DNA of 64,000 nt from Ovis canadensis (taxonomy: Eukaryota > Chordata > Mammalia > Artiodactyla > Bovidae), in assembly GCF_042477335.2 (NCBI RefSeq), contig NC_091255.1:16160501-16224500 (forward strand). The letters are read 5' to 3'. Position 1 is the stretch's first letter; each line of letters starts with the position of its first letter. The notes below the pieces were generated by a model. It worked only from the letters and a program-made list of their open reading frames with translations. It was not told the origin of the DNA and did no database searches. This document shows, piece after piece, positions 21,872 through 36,400 of this stretch. The position numbers and the translations under genes were made by a program.

Positions 21872-24429
21872 GTAGGTTCGGGCAAAAGATGCTTCAGCGC
21901 CCGGTGCCTCCTTCTCTCCTCCAGGGATGAGAATCAGTTAGTGGGTTTGTGCTTTTTAAACCATATTCCTTTCCCCCTGTTTCAACCTTGTGGCATTATT
22001 TCGCTTTTGAAACTCACTGTTTTTTTAATTCGGAGTTATTTTTCTGCTTTTTTCTGACTCCGGGTATTCTGATGCTTCCTTTCTCCCCTGCGCGTAGTTA
22101 GAAGCAGTTTTGCAACATGTAAGGTTTGGAGAAGCTGATGATCAATGAAGTTTCCACTATCTAAGGGCCACCTCCCTCTTCCTGCCGTGATTGGCTGCAA
22201 AATGAGATTATAAAGTTGTTTTCAGCTGAAACACTCTGTCCAGAAGACTCTAAAAAATAATACCAAGAATGGGACACTTTATTGAGAGTAAGACTTTCTC
22301 CCTGTACCTCATCAGAACAGGCAAGATAATATCTTCCCTCATTGAAGTCCTTTTTGACAAAAACAAATTCGTGTTTAATATGATGGCTTGCAAGTTGATT
22401 TTCAGTCTTTTCTTCAAGCGAAATGACTCCTGATCTGAATCAAGAACTGAGAGTTCCAACTGGCCACAGATTTGTCTTGTGATCTGAGGCCAGTTGCTTA
22501 ACTTGTTTTCCCTTCTGTAAAATGGGGATCATATGACTCTTGTGCTTCTGCCTGGGAACTATCCAATAGGTTGCCCATCAGATTCTAACAGTGGTCACTG
22601 GCAGGGAGGCTTCCCTGGTGGCTCAGCGGTAAAGGATCTGCCTGCAATGCAGGAGATGCGGGTTCCATCCCTGGGTTGAGAAAATCCCCTGGAAAAGGAA
22701 ATGGCAACCCACTCCAGTATTCTGGCAATGGCACCCCACTCCAGTACTCTTGCCTGGAAAATCGCATGGACGGAGGAGCCTGGAAGGCTGCTGTCCACGA
22801 GTTTGCTGAGGGTTCGACAAGACTGAGCAACTTCACTTTCACTTTTCACTTTCATGCTTTGGAGAAGAAAATGGCAACCCACTCCAGTGTTCTTGCCGGG
22901 AGAATCCCAGGGATGGAGGAGCCTGTGGGCTGCCGTCTATGGGGTTGCACAGAGTCAGACACGACTGAAGTGACTTAGCAGCAGCAGCCAGTATTCTTGC
23001 CTGGGAAATCCCATGGACAGAGGAGCCTGGTGGGCTATAGTCCCAAAAAAGTTGGACCCAACTTAGGGTCTAAACAGCAACAACAAACACTATCAGGAAA
23101 GGGAGGAGTGCCAGAGTTTAAGTTAAAACAGACCAAGCCTTATCTGCCATTTTCAAGGAGACTGTAATTTTGTGTTACTTGGTATGTACTATCTTACAGC
23201 CATACCTAAAATAAACTTTCCAGCCTTTCTGTTTTGCTCATCAGACCACTTTCTGGTTGTCTTAATCTCCATCCTTATTAAGTTTCGAAACAACATTGTC
23301 TCCTCACCTACTCTCTCTTATTTTGGAGACCAGTTTTTGTCCTTTCACTTGCCACAGAGGCATGAAATTCAAAAAAGAGGAAGTAGAGGCAGAAAACTCT
23401 GGTAACCAAGGATCATGCTTTCCTTACGGTTTGACATTAGCCTTTTTTACGCACAGAGTGGTATTTGAGAAAAGAAAAGGTATCACAGCTTGGAAGTTAT
23501 TACTTTAGCAAAGGTGACATAGTTAATGTATTTAACCTACTCTTTTCTGATACATATTTTGCAAATGCTAAAAAAGTTAACTTTGGTTAACTCTAAATTG
23601 GAGGAAAATTGGAGTTGTGGGATTAAAGAATATATGTATGGCTTCTATAAATTTTCTGCCAAGTTGCCTCCTCAGAAAATTATGTGCCAGTATGCACTTT
23701 TGCCCACAGTGGTGAGGCCAGTCTCCTGTCTCGTGCAAATAGAGCCGCTGCCATCTGTCAAATAAGCAAAGATTTTTTAGTAACCTCACTATTGCTTTAA
23801 TTTTCATATCTTTGAATATTAGTGATTTTTTCACCTATTTATGACATTTGTATTTTTGTTTTCATGAATTATTTTCTTGTGGCATTTATCCATTTAATTA
23901 TTAAGACCTTACTTTTGTTGTTGTTATGACTACTGTTATTTATTGAATGCCTAGTAAGTGCTGCTGCTGCTGCTGTTGCTAAGTCACGTCAGTCGTGTCC
24001 GACCCTCAGTGACCCCATGGACTGCAGCCTACCATGCTCCTCCGCCCATGGGATTCTCCAGGCAAGAGTACTGGAGTGGGTTGCCACTTCCTTGCTAGGC
24101 ATTGTCAACTATTGTGATTGTTGCAAATATCTTATACTTTTTAATTGATCTAATGATTAAGGAAGTACCCTTCTTCATATTTATTTCTGATCTTTATTTG
24201 TTGTTTTGCCTTTTATTTTCATTGTATAGAAATGTAACAAGTTTCTGTCCTCAGCACTTGCTATTTTGCTCTATAGTCTCTGGAAGTCTGCTTAAATCAT
24301 TTCCCCATCCAGAGGTCAAAAAAACATTCAACTCTATTTTCATATTTTTTTCACATCTAAATTTTAAAAATGAAATATTTGATCCACTGGGAATTCATTT
24401 TGGTTAATAGTGTTAAGAGAGGATCTATA

Positions 24430-24460
<31 letters not shown>

Positions 24461-27400
24461 GCTTCAAGGAAGCTAACAGTTGCCCTGGCATAATATATTG
24501 AGTAATTTTGCCCCACTCACTTGTCAATGCCTCTTTAATTGTATACTAAATGAGAAACCAAAATCAATGTGATGCATTTTGAGATTTTTTTGCCTAAATG
24601 TAAATCTCTCTCTTTTAAACAATTATGAGCATGTTTCATGCTTTCCTGTTAAAAATCCAAACATTTCAGAGGGTGTAGAGGAAAATGTGAAGGCTTTCAG
24701 CCCCCTGGGCCTCTGTTAAGTTGGGTTTGTTTTTTCATAAGTTGAAAATTTATTCAATCTAAGTTGAATTTTTTTTCTTTTTCTCCACAATGTATTGAAG
24801 TAAATACATAAACAGAAACCAAATGACCTGCAACCTAGCCCGGCCATCACTCCTAGGCTTGGCATTTACCCGGACATGGACATTCTTCAGGAAAGCCATG
24901 TTTGTGTTTCAGGAGCTGTCATCAGCCAGCCCAAGGAAAACAGCAACGAGGTCTGGGGTTATTTGACTGTCCGGAAGGATGCCCACATGTTCTGGTGGCT
25001 CTATTATGCCGCCAGCTCCTACAAGAACTTCACAGAGCTGCCCTTGATCATGTGGCTTCAGGTAAAAGTAGTTTTACTGCCTGACCTGAGGTTGAGGCCA
25101 GGTTTCCCCCACTTACCATCTTGCTCGCCTTTGAAGGCGCGCAGCTCAGCAGTGCAGAACTGATGTGGTTCAGCAGCGAGGTCGGGGTCTCCTAGACCTC
25201 AGGATTCAGCATCCTTCTAAGGCAGACAAAGGCAGTGTTATTGCCAAGGAAGCCAAATCAGAGAGTGAGAGAGAGGTTCTGGCCTTTTGCTGGGGTCCTT
25301 TTCTACTAAGCCCAAACCAGACAGGGGCAGGAACCCTTACTGGATGCTCTTAAAGTCTCATTTGACAGTATGCTGATACAAAGTGTTTCTGGAAGGTTCC
25401 AAAGCAAAAACTGAGCTACCCTGACCAGCCTTTCATCTCCCTCCCCTCCCAGTCCTTTCCTCGACCTGACTTCCATACCCTAGAAAATTGATATTTTGAA
25501 AGAACTCAGCCTTTTGTATCAGTGTTGAGTGTGGGACCCTCTGCTTCTCCTTAAATTGTATTTGCATGTTAATCTTGAGCTCTGGTGGTAGGATTGAAGA
25601 CTAGAAACTGGTTGAAAGTTCTTGGAAGGGCAGGCAGAGGATCCTTCCTAAAATGTCTCTCAGAAGTTGGCCCACACCTACCTGGAATCCACAGTCTAGG
25701 GAGGGGTGGAGAAACGAAGTCTTGCTTCACCTTCTGGAAACTACAGGCTCATCCTAGCTGGGGTGCCGGGTTGCTTACCAGTATGTGGGGGTTCCCTGGT
25801 ACTCGTCTCCATGAGATGTAAATATCACTTCATCCCAAAATGTTATTATTCCTAAGCAGCTTCCCAGTTCTCCCAGCTGTGCCAATAGATACAGACTTTT
25901 TTTTAATTGATTGATGATCCCTTTACAGTGTTGTAAAGGTTTGATTTCTGTCATACCCAATATGAATTTGCCTTGATTCACGGACCTAACATTCCAGGTT
26001 CATATGAAATATTCTTTCCAGCTTCAGACTTTATTTTCACCAGCAGGCGCATCCGCAGCTGAGCGTCATTTTCCCTTTGGCCCAGTCTCGTCATTCTTTC
26101 TGGAGCTATTAGTGATTGCTTTCCACTTTTCCCCGGTAGCATATTGGACACCTTCTGGCCTGGCAGGAGCATCTTCCAGTGTCATATATTTTTCCCTTTT
26201 CATACTCTTCATGAGTTTCTCAGCAAGAATACTGAAGTGGTTTGCCATTTCCTCCTCCCGTGGACCGCATTTCATCAGAACTCTTCACTGTGAACCACCT
26301 GTCTTGGCCCTGCCTGGCATGGCTTATAGCTTCATTGAGTTACACAGGCCCCTTTGCCACAACAAGGCTGTGATCCATGAAGGAGTCATCAAAGATTACA
26401 TACGACAGTACCTTTGAGCAATGTTGCTTATATTGAAACCCCCTCCAGGTAGGAGAAGTTAATGATTAATGATAGTATGCCGCCCACCAGCATGTAGACC
26501 CCAGACCAGTTGGACCTGAAGGTTGATGAGGTTGACTCCTTACCTTACCACCAACCCATGAGAAGAATGTCCATGAGCTGATCACACCCTCTTTGAACAA
26601 TTTCGGTTAATATAAAACTTGTCACTGTCTTCCCCAAGTTGGGATGCTTGGTTTTGAAGGCATTAGCCTGCTGTGTCCCCCATTACCTGGTGAAGTGATA
26701 AAGCTGCCCTGTTCTGCTTCACCCGCAACTCTGTCTCTGAGATGTGATTCAGCACCGGTGCAGAGAGAAGCTGAGCTTTCAGCGTCCCTGGTTCATTGGA
26801 CCAGCTATGTCCTGTGTGTAAGGCTGACCCAGCCATCGCTGAGTCATAAATCGTTTACAGTGTGTGTGGTCATTGTTGTAATCATGAAGGTTTGACAGAC
26901 ATTTTCTCCGAGTTTATTTTTGGTTCTTTCCTTCTTCCACAGGGTGGTCCAGGTGGTTCCAGCACTGGCTTTGGAAACTTTGAGGAAATCGGGCCACTTG
27001 ATAGGAATCTCGAACCACGAAAGACCACTTGGGTACAGTGAGGAAGGCCCCGAACTCTCAGTGCCACGTGGCCTCTCGCAGACTGAGCCCCGCCTGATCC
27101 CATCCCATCCCCAGGTTGAGGGGCCCCGCCCCGCCCCACCCCTGCCCTCTTCCTCTGTATGCAGGGGGGCCTTGGGTGCTTGTCCACAGGCCTCCTCTCT
27201 ACCAGCTGCTTCCATTTCTGAAGGCAGCTTGTCCTGCACCGGTCACCTTCCCAACTCCGTCACTCTCCGCTTCCCTGCAGAAACCTCCGTCTGCTCTAGC
27301 AGACACCTGGACCTTGCTACAGTCTCAGACACCAGAGTCCCACCCTGTGGCCACGACCTCCAGTCCTTTCTCTCTGCTCCTGCTCCTCTCTTATCTCAGT

Positions 27401-30400
27401 GCTTGTCTTCCTCCAGACTTCAGGCCCCTGGTCTTCTGCCCTTCGGGCGCCCCTCTGGTTCTCTGACTCCACCTTCACTCTTAGCTTCACCTTCTCACCT
27501 AGCCCCTCTTGACCAGCCCCCACCCCCCGGCTCCCTTGTCCTTCTCCCTCCAGTCTGGGGTCCGTCCCGCTGTCCCCATGCTCGACCTCTGCCCCCAGGC
27601 TGCCAGGTGCTGAGGGGCTCGGCGAGTGGGGGTTTGGCTCTGGGCTCGTGGCCACCCTCTGCTCTGTGCCTCTGCCCCTCCCCCATCTGCTGATGGACCC
27701 TTAGGTTATTTCCACCTTTTGGCTGTGATGAGTAATGCGGGCAACATTAGCATACAAATACTGGTTGGGTCCCCTAGTTTCAGTTTGGGGGGGAATTTCT
27801 GGGTCCTTTTGTAGCTCTGTGTTTAATACCCAAGGTTGTTAATATTTTTCATCCACCCCTCTTTGACTGCCTTTCGGGGGTGCTTTCAAAGGTCTCCCCC
27901 ACCCCCACCCCATACTCTACAGGCCACACGAGTGAAACTCTCCAATGCCAGGCCCTCCTCAGTTCTTTCAGGTTCCCGGAAGACCAGATCCAGTTTCCGA
28001 CACAGATATTGGCTCCTGCTGCCCCCAGTCACACCTCCCAGCTCCTCTCCAGTGCTCTCTTCCTTCAGGCCTTTGCAAGGGCGATTCCTGGGCCTCAACT
28101 TCATTCCTTGGGCCACCCAGTCACACCCAGCTCACCATGTTCACCTGAGTCTCACTGCAGGAACACCTCCTCCGGAAGCTCCCCTCAGAGTCCTTTGATT
28201 TTCTTATCTGTCTCCACACTGGTCTTCAAGTGGATTTTGCTTGTGACTCAGGGGCTTTGCACAGGCTCTTCCCTCAGCCTGAAACATTCTTATTTATACA
28301 CGCTTCCAGGTGAAATATCACTTCCACTTGCAGTAGCAGAGTGCCCCCTCTGGCTTGTCCCCGAGCCTCCCATGGCAAAGAGAGCCAGGTGATTGGGGCA
28401 GAGAGCTGGAACAGGAAGTGAGGAGGTGCTGGCCTTGGTCCTGATGCTGCCATTACCTATCCAGCTTTGTGACCCTGGACAGGTCCTGGGCCTTTTCTGG
28501 GCTTTGATTTCCTAAACAGTAAAGGACATGGCTGGACTGTGTTATTACTAGGGATCCTTCAGGATATAAAATTCTAAACTTCTGTGGGAAAGGTAGTAGA
28601 ATAGATTCTGTTTTTGTAGTGTTCCGCAAAGCCAGCCAACGTGGAAACGAGATTCATCTTAAAGCATATGTGTGGTCCGGACCTCCTCCTGCTTCGAGCT
28701 GTTGCTCAGACTGACACCGCACAGCTCTCTCTCCGCTAGCGCATCACATCCAGGACGTTCGTATTGTGTGACAGCCTGGATGCCTCAGTCCCGTGCATAT
28801 GTGACTCTTTCCTTCTTGGCTCTCCTTTTCTTTGCTGTACTAGTCCGTGTCCCTAGTCCAGATGTTTTTTAAACCCATTTTAATAACAGACCATAACCAC
28901 ACTGATATCCTCACGTGTGTGGCTTTTGTTGCGCTCACAGATGATCAAAAGATAGTTGGGGACTGGCTGGCTGATTGCAACATTTGACTTTCCTGTGGTG
29001 GCGTGTAGCTCCAGTCGGCCAGCCTCCTGTTTGTGGATAACCCCGTGGGCGCTGGATTCAGTTATGTGGACAAGGCTGATGCGTACGCCAAAGACCTGGC
29101 CACTGTGACATCAGACATGATGTTTCTCCTCAAGGTCTTCTTTGATGACCACAAAGAATTCCAGGTAAGCGGGGGCCTCAGAAACAGCTCAGCGAGGGGC
29201 TCGCGGTCATAGCACTGAATCCATCAGGTGCAAACACCCACAAAGAGTTACACGCCCAGCTCATTCCAGAGAAAACCTTTTTGTACCCAGGGATCAGGTT
29301 GTAGGCTTCTGTTTCTGTCATCTCTAAAGATGGTTTTAGCTTGAAAGAATGACCCCGCACCCAGTATTCTCCTGAAACATAAAAATCAGATATGGGAGGA
29401 AAGATAAACAGAAGCAGATTTGTTTTGCCTGGCCATTACATGCAGTAGAAATTTGAAATGGATTCATGTGAATTAAAAGGCATTCAGGAAAAAAAAAAAG
29501 GCATTCAGGATATTTAATTCTTTATAAATTCCTTTTCTTCCTAGAGTATTCCATTCTACATTTTCTCAGAGTCTTATGGAGGAAAGATGGCTGCTGGCAT
29601 TGCTCTAGAACTTCAGAAGGTAACAGGGAAGATGACTCTGTTGTTTGGTTCCAGACAGAAACTGATTATGTTACTTGTACCCGCCTGATAATTAAATATA
29701 CTTTGAATAGGACCTTGTACATGGAAAGTAAGAGTAAGTCTGAATACCATAAAAAGTTTCAAAAAGAATAGTGAAGTTGGCACTGTCCAATATTAAACAA
29801 GCTGTTCAGCTGAGTGAAGCAATTTGGTGCTGGCATAGCAACAAACACAGATAAATGTAGCAGGTTAAAGAGTCTGGAAGCATATTTTATCTGTACTTGT
29901 ATATATGGGTGTATATGCATGTGAGGTATGTATGTGATACCTATATGTCATACTTAACATAGGATCATATATAAATGACAGGGTGGTATTTCATGTCACT
30001 GCGGGAGAGACAGAAGGTTCAGCAAATGGTTTGGAGACAAATGGCTATCACTTTGGAAGTTAGTAAAGCTGGATTCCTGCCTTGCACAAAACGTCAGTGT
30101 TTTGTTTTGACTGCGCTGGGCCTCTGTGGCCACACCTGGGCTTTCTCTAGTTGCAGTGAGCAGACCCTACTCTTCGTTGCGGTGCACAGGCTGCTCCTGT
30201 TGTGGAGCACGGGTTGAGGGTGTGTGGGCTTCAGTAGTTGCGGCTCATGAGCTGCAGGGCTCAGGAGTTGTGGTTCATGGGCTCAGTTGCCCCGAGGCAT
30301 GCGGAATCTTCCCAGGCCAGGGATGGAACCCGTGTCCCCTGCATTGGCAGGGGCAGTCTTAACCACTGGACCACAAGAGAAGTCCAGAACAGCAGTCCTG

Positions 30401-33400
30401 TGAGTAAATATTTTACAGTGAACTTGTATGACCTTTGTTTTTCATTGAAGTATAATTGACGTTCGATATTGTATGTTCCCTATTTACAATATAGTAGTGG
30501 TAGTGTGCGTCACTCAGTCGTGTCCGACTCTCTGTGATCCCACAGACTGTAGCCCCCCAGGCTCCTCTGTCCATGGCATTCTCCAGGCAGGAAAACTGAA
30601 GTGGATTGCCATTCCATTCTCCAGAGGATCTTCCCGACCCAGGGATCGAAGCCAGGTCTCCTGCAGTGCAGGCAGATTCTTTACCGTTTGAGCCATAGGG
30701 AAGACTCTCATGAACAATATAATGATTTACAATTTGTAAAGGTTATACTTTGTATATTCCCTGTGTCCCTTCTAAAGAAGACAGGGGCTACACCAGACCC
30801 CACACAAAGCCTGCCAACACCCTTGGGAGAACTTCACAATTCCTGTTCATTTTGCAGATGGTGGGCAGCAGGGCAGTTACCTTTGTCCTCTAGTGGGTGT
30901 CTGAGGTCTTTGGGTACCCAGAGCATCCCAGGTGGGCAGAAGCGTTCTGTGCTCAGGAAAGGCCGTGTATTAAGGAGTGACTCCCTCCTGTTGAGGAAGG
31001 GAGGGAGGCCCCTGGGTCTTCTTGACAAGGATGTTTCTTGGCTTCTCTTTCAGGCTATTCAGCAAGGGGCCATCCAGTGCAACTTTGCCGGGGTTGCTCT
31101 GGGTGACGCTTGGATCTCTCCCATCAGTAAGTAGGACATTTTCAGATTTCTTTTTTGGCAGGGGGCAGGGGTGGGGGTTGGGAAAGGTGTGTTGATGGGG
31201 CTGAGCTGCACCATGTGCAAGGTCTTAGTTCCCTGACCAGGGATCAAACCTGGGCCTCCTGCACTGGGAGCGACTGGGCTGCCAGGGACATCCTTCAGTC
31301 CACATTGTGAAAAGGACTGCCCTTTGTGTGTCCTTTCTGGATGAACCTCCTAGGACACTGTGGCGTTGCGGGAGCCTCGACCCGAGGCCTAAGGGGTCAG
31401 CGGGTATCCTGCCAAGCGTCTCGCTCAGAGTGGCAGAACTGGCCTCCTGCGCCCTTCAAGGGTCTCATCTCAGCTGTGCTAACAATGCTAAACACTTTAT
31501 ATGTGTTAACTTTGCTGAAGCTTAACGACATCTCCATGGGATGCTTGGTGTTATTATCCCAGGTTTGGAGGTGATGAAACTGAGACTCGGGTTAAGCAGT
31601 TTTCCTAAAGTCACACAGCTAAACCCAGGATGCACGTGAAGGCAGCGAGCACTTAGCCGTCACCGTGCGTTCCTCCTTGAGACCAGTAGGTCAGCCTCCT
31701 CCTTTGCAGGTCCTCTTTGTCTGGTCCAGAATCTCCCGAGCACAGCTCACATGACGCACCTGCCCTTGTGAGTCTGTCTGCCCAGCCTTGAGGCCCTTTG
31801 TCCACGTGCACCTTACGTGTCGCTCCTCTACCCCAGAAGTACTCCCTTTTTGGAGGAGAATTGCTGTTCACTTCCATGTGCAATTATTAATTGCTTGCTA
31901 GGGAGCAGGTGGTGTGCTCCGTGCCAGGAAAGATACACAGACCTGCTTCATGCCTTCAAGAAGATCTGCACAGTTCAATGTGGTAACCATAGCCACAGTA
32001 CCGAAATCAGATTGATTATATTCTTTGCAGCCAAAGATGGCGAAGCTCTATATAGTCAGCAAAAACAAGACCAGGAGCTGACTGGGGCTCAGATCATGAA
32101 CTCCGTATTGCAAAATTCAGACTTAAATTGAAGAAAATAGGCAAAACCACTAGACCATTCAGGTATGACCTAAATCAAATCCCTTATGATGATACAGTAG
32201 AAGTGACAAATAGATTCAGGGGATTAGATCTGATGGACAGAGTGCCTGAAGAACTATAGACAGAGGTTCGTGGCATTGTACAGGAGGCAGGGATCAAGAC
32301 CATCGCCAAGAAAAAGAAATGCAGAAAGGCAAAATGGTTGTCTGAGGAGGCCTTACAAATAGCTGAGAAAAGAAGAGAAGTGAAAGGCAAAGGAGAAAAG
32401 GAAAGATATACCCGTCTGAATGCAGAGCTCCAGAGAAAGCAAGGAGAGATAAGAAAGCCTTCCTCAGTGATCAGTGCAAAGAAACAGAGGAAAACAATAG
32501 AATGGGAAATACTAGAGATCTCTTCAAGAAAACTAGAGATACCAAGAGAACGTTTCATGCAAAGATGGGCTCAATAAAGGACAGAAACAGTATGGACCTA
32601 ACAGAACCAGAAGATATTAAGAAGAGGTGGCAAGAATACACAGAACTGTACAAAAAAGATCTTCATGTCCCAGATAATCATGATGGTCTGATCACTCACC
32701 TAGAGCCAGACATCCTGGAATGTGAAGTCAAGTGGGCCTTAAGAAGCATCACTACAAACAAAGCTAGTGGAGGTGATGGAATTCCAGTTGAACTATTTCA
32801 AATCCTAAAAGATGATGCTGTTAAAGTGCTGCACTCAATATGCCATCATATTTGGAAAACTCAGCAGTGGCCACAGGACTGGAAAAGATTAATTTTCATT
32901 CCAATCCCAAAGAAAGGCAACACCAAAGAATGTTCAGACTACCGTACAATTGCATTCATCTCATACACTAGCAAAGTAATGCTCAAATTCTCCAACCCAG
33001 GCTTCAACAGAACATGAACCATAAAATTCCAGATCTTCAGGCTGGATTTAGAAAGGGCAGAGGAACCAGAGATCAAATTGCCAGCATCCGTTGGATCATC
33101 AAAAAAACAAGAGAATTCCAGAATAACATCTACTTCTGCTTTATTGACTATGCCAAAGCCTTTGAGTGTGCAGTTCACAGCAAACTGTGGAAAATTCTTA
33201 AAGAGATGGGAATACCAGTCCACCTGACCTGCCTCCTGAGAAATCCATATGCAGGTCAAGAAGCAACAGTTAGAACTTAATATGGAACAACAGACTGGTT
33301 CCAAATTGGGGAAGGAGTATGTCAAGGCTGCATATTGTCACCCTGCTTATTATTTAACTTACATGCAGAGTACATCATGCGAAATGCCGGGCTGGGTGAA

Positions 33401-36400
33401 GCACAAGCTGGAATCAAGATTTCTGGGAGAAATATCAGTAACCTCAGATATGCAGATGATACCACCCTTATGGCAGAAAGTGAAGAACTAAAGAGCCTCT
33501 TGATGAAAGTGAAAGAGGAGAGTGAAAAAGTTGGCTTAAAACTCAACATTCAGAAAGTAAAGATCATGGCATCTGGTCCCATCACTTCATGGCAAATAAA
33601 TGGGGAAACAATGGAAACAGTGACAGACTTAATTTTTTTGGCCTCCAAAATCACTGCAGATGGTGACTACAGCCATGAAATTAAAAGATGCTTGCTCCTT
33701 GGAAGAAAAGCTATGACCAGCCTAGGCAGCATATTAAAAAGCAGAGACATTACTTTACCGTCAAACATCCATCTAGTCAAAGCTATGGTTTTTCCAGTAG
33801 TCATGTATGGATGTGAGAGTTGGACTGTGAAGAAAGCTGAGCGCTGAAGAATTGATGCTTTTGAACTGTGGTGTTGGAGAAGACTCTTGAGAGTCCCTTG
33901 GACTGCAAGGAGATCCAACCAGTCCATCCTAAAGGAAATCAGTCCTGAATATTCCTTGGAAGGACTGATGCTGAAGCTGAACCTCCAATACTTTGGCCAC
34001 CTGATGAGAACTGACTCATTTGAAAAGACTCTGATGCTGGGAATGATTGAAGGCGGGAAGAGAAGGCGACGACAGAGGATGAGATGGTTGGATGGCATCA
34101 TCGACTCGATGGACGTGAGTTTGAACAAGCTCTGAGGTTAGTGATGGACAGGGAGGCCTGGCATGCTGTAGTCCATGGGGTCGCAAAGAGTCAGACACAA
34201 CTGAGCAACTGAACTGAGCCACATATGACGTTTAAATTTATATTAATTAAAATACAATAAAAATCGCAATCTTTTGTCTGCACTGCTAACATTTCAAAGT
34301 ATCCAGTAGCCACAGGTGGCTGTGGACTTGTGGACCACACAGATACAGAACGTTTCCGTCACTACAGAAAGTTCTATTGGCCATCATAGGTACACATCCA
34401 GGATCAAACTACGGCTTCTAAGTCAAGTCTGTCCTGCCACCCAAAAAGCTTTAGTAAATAAGCTTTTTGCTGGGACACTAGCGTGCCCATTCATTTGTAG
34501 AACACAGGTCATCTGTTTGGAGCCTGCAGTAACAGAGTTGAGTAATTGCAACAGAGACAGCTGACCTGCAAAGCCAAACACATTTACTGTTTGTCCCTTT
34601 ACAGAAATGGTTTACCCATCCCTGGGCTAAATAAAGCAGGAAATCGGATGCCTTGGAGGACTGCAGTTGATTCTTTATAAGAAACTGAGGCCCAGGCTTG
34701 ATGGTTTAGCTGGAGAGGAGAATGACGGCTAGTCTCTGCAGGGCCTGGTGTGTCTGCATTTCTCAGGGTGTGTCCTGAAGAATACCAGCCCAGTGAAGTG
34801 CTATGCAAAGGGCTCCACGGCCAAATAAGTTTTGGAAGTGCGAAATACTGGCCCCACCTCCTCAAGGTTCACAGGCACATTAAAGGCTCTGATAAGTCCT
34901 GCAGTTAAAAAAAAAAGTGTTGTCTTGCATAACCCCAAAGGTATTTGGCCAACAAATCATATTTCTGTGTTAATACCTAGGGAAACATCCTGCAGAAGTG
35001 AGATTATTTGAAACAGACTTTGAGATGCTTGGGCTTTGGGGGAGCTGTCGATGGCTTTGTAGCAAATGAGTGGTGTGTTGGCCGTTGCGTCATCTTAATG
35101 CCCTCTTGTAAGCTAAAAATGTTCCTGTTGTTCAACCTCTCCAGTATGATGGCTGTCAGGGATATAAAAGAGAGACATTGAATATATAAGGGCTGCGTTT
35201 TCATTTACTCTCTTCTCCTCTTGGAGAAGCTATTCTGTTACCTGACCCTAATGATTGGAGTAGGAAGTGGCATCCTGCTCCAGTATTCTTGCCTGGAAAA
35301 TTCCATGTACAAAGGAGCCTGGTGGGCTGCAGTCCATGGGGTCACAAAGAGTCAGACGTGACTGAGTACAGAGCATGAGCGCCACGTATTCCAATGTGCT
35401 CTGTAAGTTACGGTCCTTCATAGAAGTCAAAGTGTGTGTGAGTCGCTCAGTCGTGTCCAACTCTGTGACCCCATGGACTGTAGACCGCTGTGCTCCTCTG
35501 TCCATGGAATTCTCTAGGCAAGAATGCTGGAGTGGGTTGCCATTTCCTTCTCCATTGATGTAAGTCAACTGTATTTCAATTTAAGAAAAATTACAGAAAA
35601 CAAAAGAAAACCACATAAGCGAAAAAAAAAAAAAAAAAGTTCTGCTTGCTACCTCCTTGGCACTTCTATCAGTGGACTAGCCTTACTTAGTTACGATAAC
35701 TGTGAACTTGTCCAAACCAAGCCTACTGTTCTCTGTGAAGTTAGGTGTTGTCTTACTCACATTTGTCTCATAAAATTCGTCATTGGCTTTACTTCAATTC
35801 TTGCACCTTTAAATTCTCAGTGTATTTTTGGAATTGAAATGAATTGATTGGCAGTATAGCCCCAGAAACTTAATGCAATCAGTATTCGTCCTTAATTAGT
35901 TCCCTGGCAGAAGCCTGTGTCCTCGGAGGAGCGGGCAGGGTGCAGAGCAGAGCAGAGGGCGGGGAAATACCTTAAACCATCACAGTCTAGAAGCGTGCAG
36001 ATAAGCGCCGCCACTGCACACTCACGGCCTGTCTGTGGAGCCGTCCCTGGCACTGACTCACTGGCTGGGCTGGTATCAGGCCAGATTAATGTGGCCCTTT
36101 AGTCCTGACTCAACAGAGAGGTTCCACACCCTCACCCCACCTCCCAGCCACCGAGACATGAGCCCTGGTGGGTTAAGGAGCCTTCAGACCCAAAGCCGCT
36201 GTGTATCTTGCTTCTGTCTCTTTCTGCTTTGTGAGGAAAGCTGGTTAGGTATTTTGAGGGGGAACAATCACAGAAAACTCACTCTGTCCCTATGTGCTGT
36301 CCTTCAGATTCGGTGCTCTCCTGGGGACCTTTCCTGTACAGTGTGGTAAGTAGACGAGCCCAGACTCTCACCCCGACAGCCCAGCTGACTTCCTCTGGGT

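Larger units (their letters stand above)
21480..21900 (+). promoter_or_regulatory. SCPEP1: SCPEP1 CpG-island promoter
   Basis: CpG-rich DNA in an otherwise CpG-poor window. Several GC-box (Sp1-type) CCGCCC runs lie at about 21660-21715 and there is no TATA box. Exon 1 begins inside the island, as is usual for broadly expressed genes. The transcription start is not visible directly but most likely lies between 21748 and 21790. Confidence 0.8.
21774..27030 (+). other. SCPEP1: Upstream ATG overlapping the SCPEP1 start, out of frame
   Basis: The ATG at 21774 is 22 bases before the SCPEP1 ATG and in another frame. Read through exons 1-2 into exon 3 it gives a 95-codon frame that translates the (ctg)n tract as ten alanines and stops at a TGA in exon 3 (gaaactttgagg). 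Its context is weak (C at -3, C at +4). It matters only if transcription starts upstream of 21774. The end given here is the end region of exon 3. Confidence 0.35.

Noticed and set aside
26920-27693. 257-codon open frame in SCPEP1 intron 3, with competing frames on the other strand
   Set aside because: The region is C/T-rich, frames are open on both strands, the product is Pro/Ser/Leu-rich without any domain, and the frame begins inside exon 3 in a different reading frame from SCPEP1.
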